Below, piece by piece: positions 1 to 7,599 of a stretch of 14,625 nucleotides of DNA. The position numbers were made by a program, and so were the translations under genes. The stretch is from Clostridiales bacterium UBA4653 (GTDB lineage Bacteria > Bacillota > Clostridia > Oscillospirales > CAG-272): assembly GCA_002405565.1 (NCBI GenBank), contig DHMB01000116.1, positions 1 to 14,625 on the forward strand, in the 5' to 3' direction. The notes beneath the pieces were generated by a model. The model made no database searches. It saw only the letters and a list, made by a program, of their open reading frames with translations, and was not told the DNA's origin. The number at the start of each line of letters is the position of its first letter. Position 1 is the stretch's first letter.

Positions 1-89
1 TTTTTACATTCGCGGTTCAGCCGCACGGCGGCATTGCGCAACAGCCGACCGTTTTCTTCGGTCCGCTCGCGCAGTTTTTCGTCTTTCAT
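1..89 (-). CDS. 5' end of an unrecognised gene, cut by the window edge
   Basis: The first 29 codons are visible (beginning MKDEKLRERTEENGRLL), rich in charged residues, with no signal peptide or membrane segment. The start at 87-89 is chosen because a GGAGG site (97-101) lies 7 nt upstream; an in-frame alternative is absent, and the other ATG at 91-93 is out of frame and too close to that site. It lies 125 nt downstream of the sigma factor gene on the same strand, so it could be a partner or target of that sigma factor, for example an anti-sigma protein, but nothing in the visible part proves this. The stretch between the two genes is A/T-rich and holds no clear hairpin. Confidence 0.65.
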   Translation of the reverse strand, partial: MKDEKLRERTEENGRLLRNAAVRLNRECK

Positions 90-214
90 TCATTAACCTC
101 CTTTTTTTCGGAATTTTAAGCAACATTTTGACGGTTTGAGGAGTCCTTTTGAGACCGGCTCATATATATAGTGTAAGCAAAATCCAAAAAAGGTGCACAT
201 TTTCAAAAATTTTT

Positions 215-754
215 TCAATTTTTTTCAAAAAAATTTTGAATTTTCTTTTTCAGGCGCCTCCAGCGCGATTTTACGGTGTTGAAATTCTCTCCCGAAAGGC
301 GTGCAAATGAGGCGAGAGAGGTATCGTCTTCGAGGACGCAATTCAGCAGGAGCTTTTCCTGCGGGGTGAGCGTTTCCTTGAATTTTGCAAGTCTGCCGTC
401 CGTTTTTGCACCTCTGAAATACCGGTCGCGCACGGCGCATCCCGTCAGGGCGGTGTCGACTTTATATTTTTCCATGGCTTTTCTGCGTGCCTTTTCGGAG
501 CGGAAAAAATTTGTCGAGTTGTATTCAAGCGCCCTGACAAGCCATGCAAGAAGGGTACGCTCGCTGTGACTGTTCATCTCGTTCCATCTTGCATAAAGTC
601 CGGAGAAGGTGTCGTCTGTCAGCTCTTCCGCGTCGTATCTGTCGTGTATGCCGAGTGAGGCGCAGTCGTTCAGGAGCAGGAAATAATACTTTTTATAAAG
701 ATCGTCGAACGATATTTCATCGTCGAGCGATATTTCATTCGTTTCATTTTCCAA
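215..754 (-). CDS. ECF-like RNA polymerase sigma factor
   Basis: The 179-residue product fits the sigma-70 family, small extracytoplasmic-function type, which directs RNA polymerase to a special promoter set. Residues about 16-91 resemble region 2, with the typical DAEELTDDTFSGLYARW helix that in the family contacts the -10 element and core polymerase. Residues about 125-174 resemble region 4, with the LTPQEKLLL helix followed by a helix-turn-helix ending NTVKSRWRRLKKKI. I place the start at a TTG codon (752-754) because a strong GGGAGGG site (764-770) lies 9 nt upstream. A frame-compatible TTG at 793 would add 13 residues but would include that ribosome site as coding sequence. The region between the two domains is longer than a bare linker. 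No anti-sigma gene is visible in full; the partial gene downstream is a candidate. Confidence 0.85.
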   Translation of the reverse strand: MENETNEISLDDEISFDDLYKKYYFLLLNDCASLGIHDRYDAEELTDDTFSGLYARWNEMNSHSERTLLAWLVRALEYNSTNFFRSEKARRKAMEKYKVDTALTGCAVRDRYFRGAKTDGRLAKFKETLTPQEKLLLNCVLEDDTSLASFARLSGENFNTVKSRWRRLKKKIQNFFEKN

Positions 755-808
755 TGGCGCTCTCCCTCCCTTCGCAAAAAATGCAATTTTCAAGTCAAGA
801 CTGACAAT

Positions 809-838
809 ATATTAGCAGAAAATACCCTTTGGGTTCAA
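809..838 (-). promoter_or_regulatory. Promoter of the sigma factor gene
   Basis: On the minus strand a -35 box TTGAAC (833-838) and a -10 box TAATAT (809-814) are separated by 18 nt. A TG one base before the -10 makes it an extended -10. The predicted start of transcription is near 802, about 48 nt before the chosen start codon. It looks like a housekeeping promoter, so the sigma gene need not depend on itself. Confidence 0.6.
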
Positions 839-981
839 TACTTTTTGTGAAAAATGAGAAAAAAATTTTTCTTTTCGGGACATATTTTGAATATTTTTTT
901 CGCTCTTTTAGGAAAAAAGTCGAATTTTGTCGGATAATTTTCGGAAGTGACGGCGGAGCCATGCGGGCTTTGCCATGCAAA

Positions 982-1011
982 AAGCGACCGCCCGGTTCGG
1001 GGCGGTCGCTT
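982..1011 (-). terminator. Intrinsic terminator of the surface-protein operon
   Basis: A perfect 12-bp stem (982-993 with 1000-1011) with a 6-nt loop begins 17 nt after the stop of the ubiquitin-domain gene. On the minus strand it ends in a run of five T. It separates the surface operon from the sigma factor transcription unit. Confidence 0.85.
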
Positions 1012-1028
1012 GTGATTACTGCGGGGAA

Positions 1029-4000
1029 TTATTTATCCGCGGATTTCTTTGAGTTTTTCTTTTTGCGGATGATGACGTATGCCGTCACGCCTCCGCCGGT
1101 AACGATTATCACAATGAGTATCCGGAGCCATGCGAGCGATTTTGCAGCCGCCGTCTTTTCAACGGAGAATTCGGCTGTCGCCTCGCCCCATTCGGAACGG
1201 ATTGTGATTGTGTGTGCGCCTTCGGAAAGCGTTCCGAGGTATTCGGGCAGAAGCTCGATCTTTATTCCGTCGTCAAACTTCGCATAGCTTTCGGAGGAGA
1301 GCTTTTCTCCGTCGACAAGCACTTCCGTGAAGTCCTCAAATGCGGCGTCGGAACGGAAGGCGAGCGGTTTTTCGCTGCTTTCGACCCATCTGTTGCCGTC
1401 GCCCTCTGTGATCTTCGGCGGGAGCTTGCCGATTATCAGGTTTTCCGCCGTGACTTCGGTCTTGCCGTCGCCGTCCGAGAAGAGCTTTCCGCAACCGGAG
1501 CACTTATAATGCTCTTTTGTGCCGAACGTTGCGGCTGTCGCGTTTTTTCCGTTGACCTTGATGATTTCCGCATGGTTTGCGGGGTCAAAATTGCCGTATT
1601 CCTTTCCGCATTCGTCGCAGACGGCTTTTTTCGAGCAGGTTGCCTTGCCTCCGTGATGAGCGGACGTGTCAACCTCGCCGTAAGGCGCGTGACAGATATC
1701 GCACTCGGCTTTTTCATGGCAGTTTGCCTTGCCGCCTGTGTGTTCCGCTTGATCAAGTTTTTCTCCGCAAACGGTGCATATGTGCCAATGAGACGAGCCG
1801 TCGGATTTGTATTCCTCGGACGGGGTATGTTCTGCAATGTCTATAAATCCTTTGCAAACGCTACATTTTACAGCGTCCTTGCAGGAAGCCTTCTGATTGC
1901 TTCTCGAATGGTCGCAGACCTTCCATTTTGCCGTCAGAGTGATGTTTTCCGCGGGCATTGTTTCCGGATACGGTCTGTCCCAGCCGTCGAATATGAAGCC
2001 GGGCTTATAAAGCGTTCCGGGGTTATGAATCTTCGAGCCGTAGTCGGCGGTTATGGGGAAAATGTATGTGCCGCCGTCGGTATTGAATCTGATTGTGTAC
2101 TTGTTTACAGTCCACTTTGCGAAGATTGTCATGTTCTTCGCGGGCATTGTTTCGGGGAAGTCAACGTCCCAGCCGGCGAAGGTGTGTCCTGTTTTTGCAA
2201 GGGTCGGAGCCGTGAGCGCCGTGCCGAACTCCTGCGTGATGACTATGTCGTCCTCGCCGTTGCCGGGCTTTATCGTTATTGTGTATTTGTTTACGCTCCA
2301 TTTTGCCGTTGCCGTTACGTTATCTAGCACGGGAGCGTCGAAATCAAATTCGTTTTCGCCTCCCGACCAGCCGGAGAAGTTATAGCCCTGTTTTGTCGGG
2401 TTTTCCGGCTTTTTCGCCTTCTGACCGCGGAGAATCCGTTGCGAATCGATTGCGCTTCCGCCGTCGGTTGCAAATGTTACGGTGCGGCAGGCGCTGTCAT
2501 AGATGACCGCTTCGCCGTATGTCACCGTTCCGTAAAAGATACCGCTTTCAACATAACCGCTGGTCAGATATATCCTTGATGATTCGGTGAAGGTCGGACA
2601 ATCGGTGATAACTCCGCCTTCGAGCCGGACTGTTCCGGAGAAATTGCCTCCGCCGACACGACCGCCGGAGATGCCGCCCTGTATAGCCACCGTGACTTCG
2701 CTTGTCTCGGTGAATGTGCCGCCGTTGATATCCCCCGGTCTCCGTAAGCCGTCAGGCCCGTCATAATATCCGGTGACAGTCACTTTTCCATGGAAGGTGC
2801 CGTTTTCGATAAAGCAGCCGATATTGTTCACCGTGCTTGTTTCCGTAAAGATACCGCCGTTAATATGGGCAGCGTTACCGCCGCTGACACCACCGTCGTC
2901 GTAGTAGTATGGGAACAAAACGTTGTCCACGGTGCCTGTGAACGTGCCGTCGTTTATTGTGCCGCCCTTGTTTGTAACCTTGCCGTTGAACGTGCCGCCG
3001 CCGATGGTGCCTTGCTCATTGAGTACTTCGCCGTTGAAGGTGCCGCCGGAGATTTTGCCGCTGTTTATGATTTTGCCGTTTATTTCAGCGCCGCTTTCCG
3101 CATAGAACTCGCCGCGTTTTACAATGGCAAGAGTCGTTCCCTCGGGAATACTGCCGCCGTACATAGTCATTTTTCCGCCCGACAATGTGAGATCTCCGAT
3201 GCTGCCGCCCCCGCAATCGGTGATTACAAATTCTCCGTGCGTCGCGAGCCACGGGGTGAACGGACTGAGTGCGCCGTCATCCCTCTTCATGCCGCGTATG
3301 CTGTATCCGTTCAGGCAGATGTGCGTTGTGTCAAACACGCCCTCGTCGTACGGCAGCTCGACGTTGCACGTCAGGTAATAGTAGCCCGAGGTGGGGAGGG
3401 AATCCGATTCGCCCCAGGGCTCCCATTCGATGTCCGTGTGAGCGTCGTGTCCGTCATAGCCGTGTCCGCCGCAGATGCAATGGATATGCGGCACTTTATA
3501 TATTTTAAGGTATTTTGCCGATGTTATTTTGTCGGTCTCGCTTGCGTTGACGGGAGCGGCGTCCGTGCCGTCGGCTTTTGCGCCCGCTTCGATGACAACG
3601 CCGGGAGCAACATTGACAACGTTTCCCGTGGCGCCGTCTATTATACTGCCGTCGCCTGTTATAACGAGCGTGAGCGAGCCGTCGTTGACGGAAACGGTTC
3701 CGTCCGTATAGATAGCCGTACCTGCCGCTTCGATTGTTATGTCGCCGCCATTTACGATTATACCCTTGCAATCGATTGCGTTGGCATATTCATCGGTTAC
3801 GGAGAGTTTAAGACTGCCTTCGCCGCTGAATATGAGCCTTCCGCTCGAAATAATGCCGGCAAAGCCTGACGAGTTCAGCTCGTTTTTGCCGACGAGAACG
3901 ATCTCAATTGTATTGCTTCCGGAATAATCTATTACGGCAAAGCCGTCGTCATCAAGGCTTGCGTCCGTCAGGGTCAGTATGTATTTGTAGCGATAATAAT

Positions 4001-5723
4001 CGTATTCGAATTTTACTTTTCCGTCGCCGAAGACGTCATCCTGATTGCTTGACGTAACGTCCTTTCCGGAGATCGTCAGACCGTACTGTCTCTCCCAAAC
4101 GGGGTAGAGAGTTATAGGCTCGTCTGCGGTGTATATTGCGCCGAGGGCGTAATCCTTTTCGCCGCCGTCAACCTTTGACCAGCCGATCTGCTTATAGTCC
4201 GTGCGGCTGAAGGTCTTGCTGCTGAGAACGAGGTCGATTCCTTCAACCTTGTTTGTCGTGAACGCCGTTCCCGTGCCGTTTGCGCCGGGAGCATATGTAA
4301 CGGTATATGTGTTCGCTTCTCTTACCGTCATCGCGACGCTTTTGAGCTCGCTTGCATAGTCTGTCATTTTGTCGCCGTTATACTGCTCGTTGAAAACATA
4401 GAGCGTATAATCGCCTGCGGTAAGTCCTGCGGCGACGGGGATAGTCGCTGTGCCGCTTTCGGAAGTAAGGCTTGCGCTGCTGCGACCGTAATATGTGGGG
4501 TTGCCGGCGCTGTCCGTAAGCATAACGGAGATATATTCGTTTGCGCCTGTTTTTGCGCCGGAATATTTGATTTCAATGTCGCCGCCGTAATTCGTTGTCG
4601 AAACGCTCGTGCTTTCGACGGAGAAACCGCTTCGGGTGCTGTCCGAAAGGGTCAGCTTCCATTCGCTACCCGTGTATTCCGCAAGTGCGGCAAGGCCGCC
4701 CGAGGGCTTGCCGCCTTCAGCCGCGGAGATGAAGAGAATGTTGTTTTCCTTTGTAAGGTTCATTGCGGGGCGGACGGCAGCCAAATCTCCGATCTGATCG
4801 CCGACCAGGTTATCCCCTTCGCCGACATAATGCGGTAAATTGTTGTAATAGGAACGAATCCAATACCGCGTTCCCGTATAGGAATCAAGCATCGGGCCTG
4901 CGATACGCGAGGTTGAACCGCCAAAGCCGTAGTCCGCATTATAAAGATCCTGAATGGAAGGAGCAAATACATATTCCGATTCAAGAGCGTCGATTTTGTA
5001 TTCAAAAGCGGGATAATACGACGGCATTCCGGGGCTTCTGTATGAATACACGCCGCCTGCCAGGCTTACCGCGGGAATCTGCGTGCGCTCTGTATCCGTG
5101 AAGGCGCTGTTATAGAATTCGCTGAACCACGTCTGCAATGTGCTGTCCTTCCAGAGGTATCGGTCTGCTTTATCCGCCGGATTGAACTGGATGTAGCATT
5201 TGAAAAGTCCTCCCGGAAGCGGGTACAGACATTCGTCTGTCAGCAGAAACATTGCGCTGTCGTCGCCTGTGTTTGACTTCGTGTCCAGCACGCGCCACTT
5301 TATGGGAGCGTTTCTCCAAGTACCGTAATAGATGTAATTGTATGTATTGCTTTCGGTGTTATAGCCCGAAATTGCGCTAACTCCCTTGCGGATCGACGCT
5401 GTACTTGCGTTTAAGCGAAGCACAAGGTGTATGGTTGCACCGTTCTGAATGTTGTAGTATTCAAGAGTTTTGTCTTCTTCAAGTTGTTTTCCGGCAAAGG
5501 TCAGTCTTTGCTGGGCGGGCGGGACGCCCTCTTTTTCCTGAATTCTTGTTTTCAGAGCAAGAACCGTCTCCGTGTTGTCGATAGTGATCGGAATCGTCTT
5601 TCCCGTAAGAGTGTTGACAGTGATTTCGACGTTTACCGCGCCGACTGTCATATTCGAGAAAATCGGGATCATTATCATTGCAAGACAAATCACAAGAGCA
5701 ATGAATGTCAATCGCTTTTTCAT
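1029..5723 (-). CDS. Giant surface protein with N-terminal ubiquitin domain
   Basis: The product has 1564 residues. The ATG at 5721-5723 is chosen for its GGAGG site 8 nt upstream and because it begins the signal peptide (MKKRLTFIALVICLAMI). Order: signal peptide 1-29; ubiquitin fold 32-107; DUF6273-like domain about 108-335 (YIYYGTW, IKWRVLD); a beta domain about 335-468 shared with the neighbour; one InlB-like repeat about 472-544; a carbohydrate-binding/beta-helix-like part about 548-745; GGTFNG-type repeats about 890-1067; three InlB-type repeats 1080-1268; Cys-pair repeats 1270-1413; an Ig-like tail; membrane segment about 1529-1552 and a lysine-rich end. No LPXTG motif is present, so it is probably held by the C-terminal helix. 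It is the last gene of the operon, 29 nt after the previous stop, before a strong terminator. The architecture suggests a long adhesin-like stalk displaying ubiquitin and DUF6273 at the tip; the ligand is unknown. Confidence 0.9.
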   Translation of the reverse strand: MKKRLTFIALVICLAMIMIPIFSNMTVGAVNVEITVNTLTGKTIPITIDNTETVLALKTRIQEKEGVPPAQQRLTFAGKQLEEDKTLEYYNIQNGATIHLVLRLNASTASIRKGVSAISGYNTESNTYNYIYYGTWRNAPIKWRVLDTKSNTGDDSAMFLLTDECLYPLPGGLFKCYIQFNPADKADRYLWKDSTLQTWFSEFYNSAFTDTERTQIPAVSLAGGVYSYRSPGMPSYYPAFEYKIDALESEYVFAPSIQDLYNADYGFGGSTSRIAGPMLDSYTGTRYWIRSYYNNLPHYVGEGDNLVGDQIGDLAAVRPAMNLTKENNILFISAAEGGKPSGGLAALAEYTGSEWKLTLSDSTRSGFSVESTSVSTTNYGGDIEIKYSGAKTGANEYISVMLTDSAGNPTYYGRSSASLTSESGTATIPVAAGLTAGDYTLYVFNEQYNGDKMTDYASELKSVAMTVREANTYTVTYAPGANGTGTAFTTNKVEGIDLVLSSKTFSRTDYKQIGWSKVDGGEKDYALGAIYTADEPITLYPVWERQYGLTISGKDVTSSNQDDVFGDGKVKFEYDYYRYKYILTLTDASLDDDGFAVIDYSGSNTIEIVLVGKNELNSSGFAGIISSGRLIFSGEGSLKLSVTDEYANAIDCKGIIVNGGDITIEAAGTAIYTDGTVSVNDGSLTLVITGDGSIIDGATGNVVNVAPGVVIEAGAKADGTDAAPVNASETDKITSAKYLKIYKVPHIHCICGGHGYDGHDAHTDIEWEPWGESDSLPTSGYYYLTCNVELPYDEGVFDTTHICLNGYSIRGMKRDDGALSPFTPWLATHGEFVITDCGGGSIGDLTLSGGKMTMYGGSIPEGTTLAIVKRGEFYAESGAEINGKIINSGKISGGTFNGEVLNEQGTIGGGTFNGKVTNKGGTINDGTFTGTVDNVLFPYYYDDGGVSGGNAAHINGGIFTETSTVNNIGCFIENGTFHGKVTVTGYYDGPDGLRRPGDINGGTFTETSEVTVAIQGGISGGRVGGGNFSGTVRLEGGVITDCPTFTESSRIYLTSGYVESGIFYGTVTYGEAVIYDSACRTVTFATDGGSAIDSQRILRGQKAKKPENPTKQGYNFSGWSGGENEFDFDAPVLDNVTATAKWSVNKYTITIKPGNGEDDIVITQEFGTALTAPTLAKTGHTFAGWDVDFPETMPAKNMTIFAKWTVNKYTIRFNTDGGTYIFPITADYGSKIHNPGTLYKPGFIFDGWDRPYPETMPAENITLTAKWKVCDHSRSNQKASCKDAVKCSVCKGFIDIAEHTPSEEYKSDGSSHWHICTVCGEKLDQAEHTGGKANCHEKAECDICHAPYGEVDTSAHHGGKATCSKKAVCDECGKEYGNFDPANHAEIIKVNGKNATAATFGTKEHYKCSGCGKLFSDGDGKTEVTAENLIIGKLPPKITEGDGNRWVESSEKPLAFRSDAAFEDFTEVLVDGEKLSSESYAKFDDGIKIELLPEYLGTLSEGAHTITIRSEWGEATAEFSVEKTAAAKSLAWLRILIVIIVTGGGVTAYVIIRKKKNSKKSADK
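1485..1916 (-). repeat. Cys-pair (zinc-ribbon-like) repeats
   Basis: Five C-x-x-C knuckles (CSVC, CTVC, CDIC, CDEC, CSGC) occur at residues 1287-1290, 1316-1319, 1341-1344, 1369-1372 and 1408-1411, most preceded by another Cys and by His-rich turns. This pattern is common in long surface proteins of Clostridia. Metal binding is inferred from spacing only. Confidence 0.6.
1920..2486 (-). repeat. Three InlB-type (Listeria-Bacteroides) repeats
   Basis: Three consecutive units of about 60 residues (residues 1080-1142, 1146-1204, 1208-1267) each begin with a strand of the TVTF/TITI/TIRF type and hold a G-F-x-G-W or similar turn (YNFSGW, HTFAGW, FIFDGW). Each ends in A-K-W. The second and third share PETMPA. 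These are known beta-grasp spacer or adhesion modules of Gram-positive surface proteins. A fourth, separated copy lies near residues 472-544. Confidence 0.85.
2523..3059 (-). repeat. Beta-helix-like GGTFNG repeats in the giant protein
   Basis: Nine short units built around G-x-F occur between residues about 889 and 1067, with flanking Asn-Gly and Val strands. The later units alternate between a form ending FTETS and a form ending F-x-G-x-V. Such spaced Gly/Asn-rich strands are typical of right-handed beta-helix stalks in bacterial surface proteins. Confidence 0.6.
5403..5630 (-). other. Ubiquitin-like domain coding region
   Basis: Residues 32-107 align to human ubiquitin 1-76 without a gap. 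By eye, 42 of 76 positions are identical, including TLTGKT, PP-QQRL, FAGKQLE, YNIQ and HLVLRL. Residues matching K11, K27, K33 and K48 are kept; K6 and K63 are Asn and K29 is Arg. Of the hydrophobic patch, Leu8, His68 and Val70 are kept but Ile44 is Thr. R72 and L73 are kept, yet the terminal R-G-G is replaced by N-A-S and the chain continues, so it cannot be conjugated as made. The level of identity is far above that of general beta-grasp proteins and points to true ubiquitin ancestry. Confidence 0.93.
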
Positions 5724-5752
5724 TTTGTTTCCTCCGTTGTGTATTTTTTCGG

Positions 5753-7585
5753 TCATACGCGACCGGGTTTGCGGGTTTTGATTATATATATCGCCAGAGC
5801 GACATTTCCTGCGAGCGCGAGTATCGCGATTACCGCAACCGTGATGACAAGCGCGTTGCTTGCGTCCTTACCGTCGACGCCGTCCTTGCCGTTTATGCCG
5901 TCTTTTCCGTCGGCGCCGTTTATGCCGTCCGCGCCGTCTTTTCCGTCGCGACCTGCGGCTCCGGCGTCGCCCTTATCGCCTTTTTCTCCGGTTGCTCCTG
6001 TCGCGCCTGTTGCGCCGGTTTCGCCTTTATCGCCCTTTGCGCCCTTGGAGCCGGATGTTCCGGTATCACCCTTGTCACCCTTGTCACCTTTGTCGCCTTT
6101 CTCACCTTTTTCGCCTTGAGCACCGGTTGCGCCGGTATCGCCTTTGTCACCTTTTTCACCCTGCGCTCCGGTATCACCTTTATCGCCCTTTTCGCCTTGA
6201 GCACCGGTGTCACCCTTGTCTCCTTTTTCACCTTGAGCACCGGTCGCGCCGGTATCGCCTTTCTCGCCCTTTTCACCTTGCGCGCCGGTCTCACCTTTGT
6301 CACCCTTTTCGCCTTTTTCTCCCGTGGCTTTCACGCCGAGAGAAGTCCAGGTTGCGCCTTCGTCATAGGAAACCTCCCATTCGCCGGTGACGGAGTTTAT
6401 GCGTATCTGCACAAGGCTTGCGCCGGTATCGTCGGTTGAAAGTCTCAGGGGGGTGCTTGCATAGTCGGTGTTATAGTCGCCGTTGCATTGTTCGTTGAAA
6501 ATAAACAGTCTGTCGCCGCTTTCCTCATTATAATCCGAGGGAAGGGAAACCGTCAGCGTGCCGTTTTCCGTGCCGTCGGAGCTTACGTTTTTCAGCCTGC
6601 CGTAATATTTTATCTCTCCGCCGTTTGTCACCATTGCGGAGATATATTCGTTTTCTCCTGTTTTTGCGTTTTTGTAATCAAATGTGACACTGCCCGCAAA
6701 GACGGATTTCCGCGTTACGGAAAAGCCGTCTCTCGCGCTGTCCTTTACAGTCAGCTTCCATTCGCTTCCTGAGTACGTCCCGACCGCGCCGAATCCGCCG
6801 GTCTTTCCGCCGACGGCGGCAGAAGCGAAGAGAACGGAGCCGGAGTCAAGATTGAAAGCCGGACGCGCCGCATATGGGTCGCCCCTCAGCGCTTGATATA
6901 CATAGCCGCGAAAATCCACATGTCCGGCATAACGGTCAACCGCCGGAGAACGCAGCCACCAATAGCCTTCCTTGCCGTTGTATTTTCCCGCTCTCGCTTC
7001 GGCGCTCGAAAGTCCGTAAGCCGCATTTTTTGCTTCGGCTGCCGAAAGGAAGAATACCTTGTCGCCGTCCAGCGCGTTCTCGACCTCAAGAAAGTGCGCT
7101 CCGGCCAGAGTACATTCTCTTCCGTCGATAACGATCTTCTCTGTCGGCGTAAAGTATTCCGGGTCGCTTTTTGATGTTTCCAGAATCGCGGCAAGCTCAG
7201 CCGCCGTGAACGCGTCGGGAACGGAATCGCCCTCTATGCCGGCAAAATCCCTGCACCACACCTGCACCTTGCTGCCCTGCCACGTATCTTCATCGTCATA
7301 GCCGAATTTGATGCCGCCGGTATCTCCGCTTCCGAGCAGCTCTTCGCTCAGCAGAAACAGTCCCGGCGTGCCCATATTGGTCTGACTGTCTAGCACGCGC
7401 CATTTAATGGGACTGCCGTTCCAGGTGCCGAAATATATGTAATTGTAGCCGCTCGTCTCGTCATAGCCGTCGATGCCGGCTGTGCCGGGGCGGATTGCTT
7501 TTCCGTTTTCCTGCGCGGCGCTTACCGGCATAATAGCCAGTGCCATACACAGGATAATCAATATTGCCAAAAGTCTCTTTTTCAT
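5753..7585 (-). CDS. Collagen-like DUF6273-type surface protein with membrane anchor
   Basis: The product has 610 residues. Order: signal peptide about 1-24 (ending PVSAA); DUF6273-like domain about 32-255 with YIYFGTW, IKWRVLD and YWWLRSP; a beta domain about 256-383; a short W-x-x-L module about 391-420; 51 unbroken Gly-X-Y triplets (422-574), mostly GEK, GDK, GDT and GAQ; a membrane helix about 578-603 with a basic tail. The collagen part should form a trimeric rod that carries the DUF6273-like head away from the membrane. The first 383 residues are paralogous to the neighbour downstream, minus its ubiquitin domain. The start follows the previous stop by 14 nt with a weak AAAGG site, suggesting translational coupling. 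No sortase motif is visible. Confidence 0.88.
   Translation of the reverse strand: MKKRLLAILIILCMALAIMPVSAAQENGKAIRPGTAGIDGYDETSGYNYIYFGTWNGSPIKWRVLDSQTNMGTPGLFLLSEELLGSGDTGGIKFGYDDEDTWQGSKVQVWCRDFAGIEGDSVPDAFTAAELAAILETSKSDPEYFTPTEKIVIDGRECTLAGAHFLEVENALDGDKVFFLSAAEAKNAAYGLSSAEARAGKYNGKEGYWWLRSPAVDRYAGHVDFRGYVYQALRGDPYAARPAFNLDSGSVLFASAAVGGKTGGFGAVGTYSGSEWKLTVKDSARDGFSVTRKSVFAGSVTFDYKNAKTGENEYISAMVTNGGEIKYYGRLKNVSSDGTENGTLTVSLPSDYNEESGDRLFIFNEQCNGDYNTDYASTPLRLSTDDTGASLVQIRINSVTGEWEVSYDEGATWTSLGVKATGEKGEKGDKGETGAQGEKGEKGDTGATGAQGEKGDKGDTGAQGEKGDKGDTGAQGEKGDKGDTGATGAQGEKGEKGDKGDKGDKGDTGTSGSKGAKGDKGETGATGATGATGEKGDKGDAGAAGRDGKDGADGINGADGKDGINGKDGVDGKDASNALVITVAVIAILALAGNVALAIYIIKTRKPGRV
5864..6322 (-). 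repeat. Collagen-like triplet repeat region, 51 Gly-X-Y units
   Basis: Glycine occupies every third position from residue 422 to 572. The first two thirds are built from near-copies of a 12-codon unit, GEKGDKGDTGAQ; the last third shifts to GKDGADGINGADG-type triplets. The DNA repeats make this a site prone to length change by slippage or recombination. Confidence 0.92.
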
Positions 7586-7599
7586 ATTATTGTTGCCTT

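Noticed and set aside
157..180. TATATATA-containing stretch upstream of the left partial gene as a minus-strand promoter
   Set aside because: There is a -10-like sequence but no -35 box at proper distance, and the whole interval is A/T-rich, so it is not listed as a feature.
1212..3870. Plus-strand open frames of up to 371 codons opposite the giant surface gene
   Set aside because: No ribosome sites or domains are present, and the composition follows the opposite coding strand. The minus-strand gene has clear domains throughout.
5403..5723. Processed free ubiquitin made by cleavage after LRL
   Set aside because: The Gly-Gly end is absent, no deubiquitinase gene is in the window and the frame continues, so a free modifier is not supported.
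5864..6322. CRISPR-like array
   Set aside because: The regular DNA repeats are explained by Gly-X-Y codons in frame within a gene, with no unique spacers.
5860..6440. Long plus-strand reading frames opposite the collagen-like genes
   Set aside because: They mirror the Gly-X-Y codon pattern on the other strand, giving Pro/Ser/Phe or Arg/Leu repeats. They lack ribosome sites and overlap strongly supported genes.
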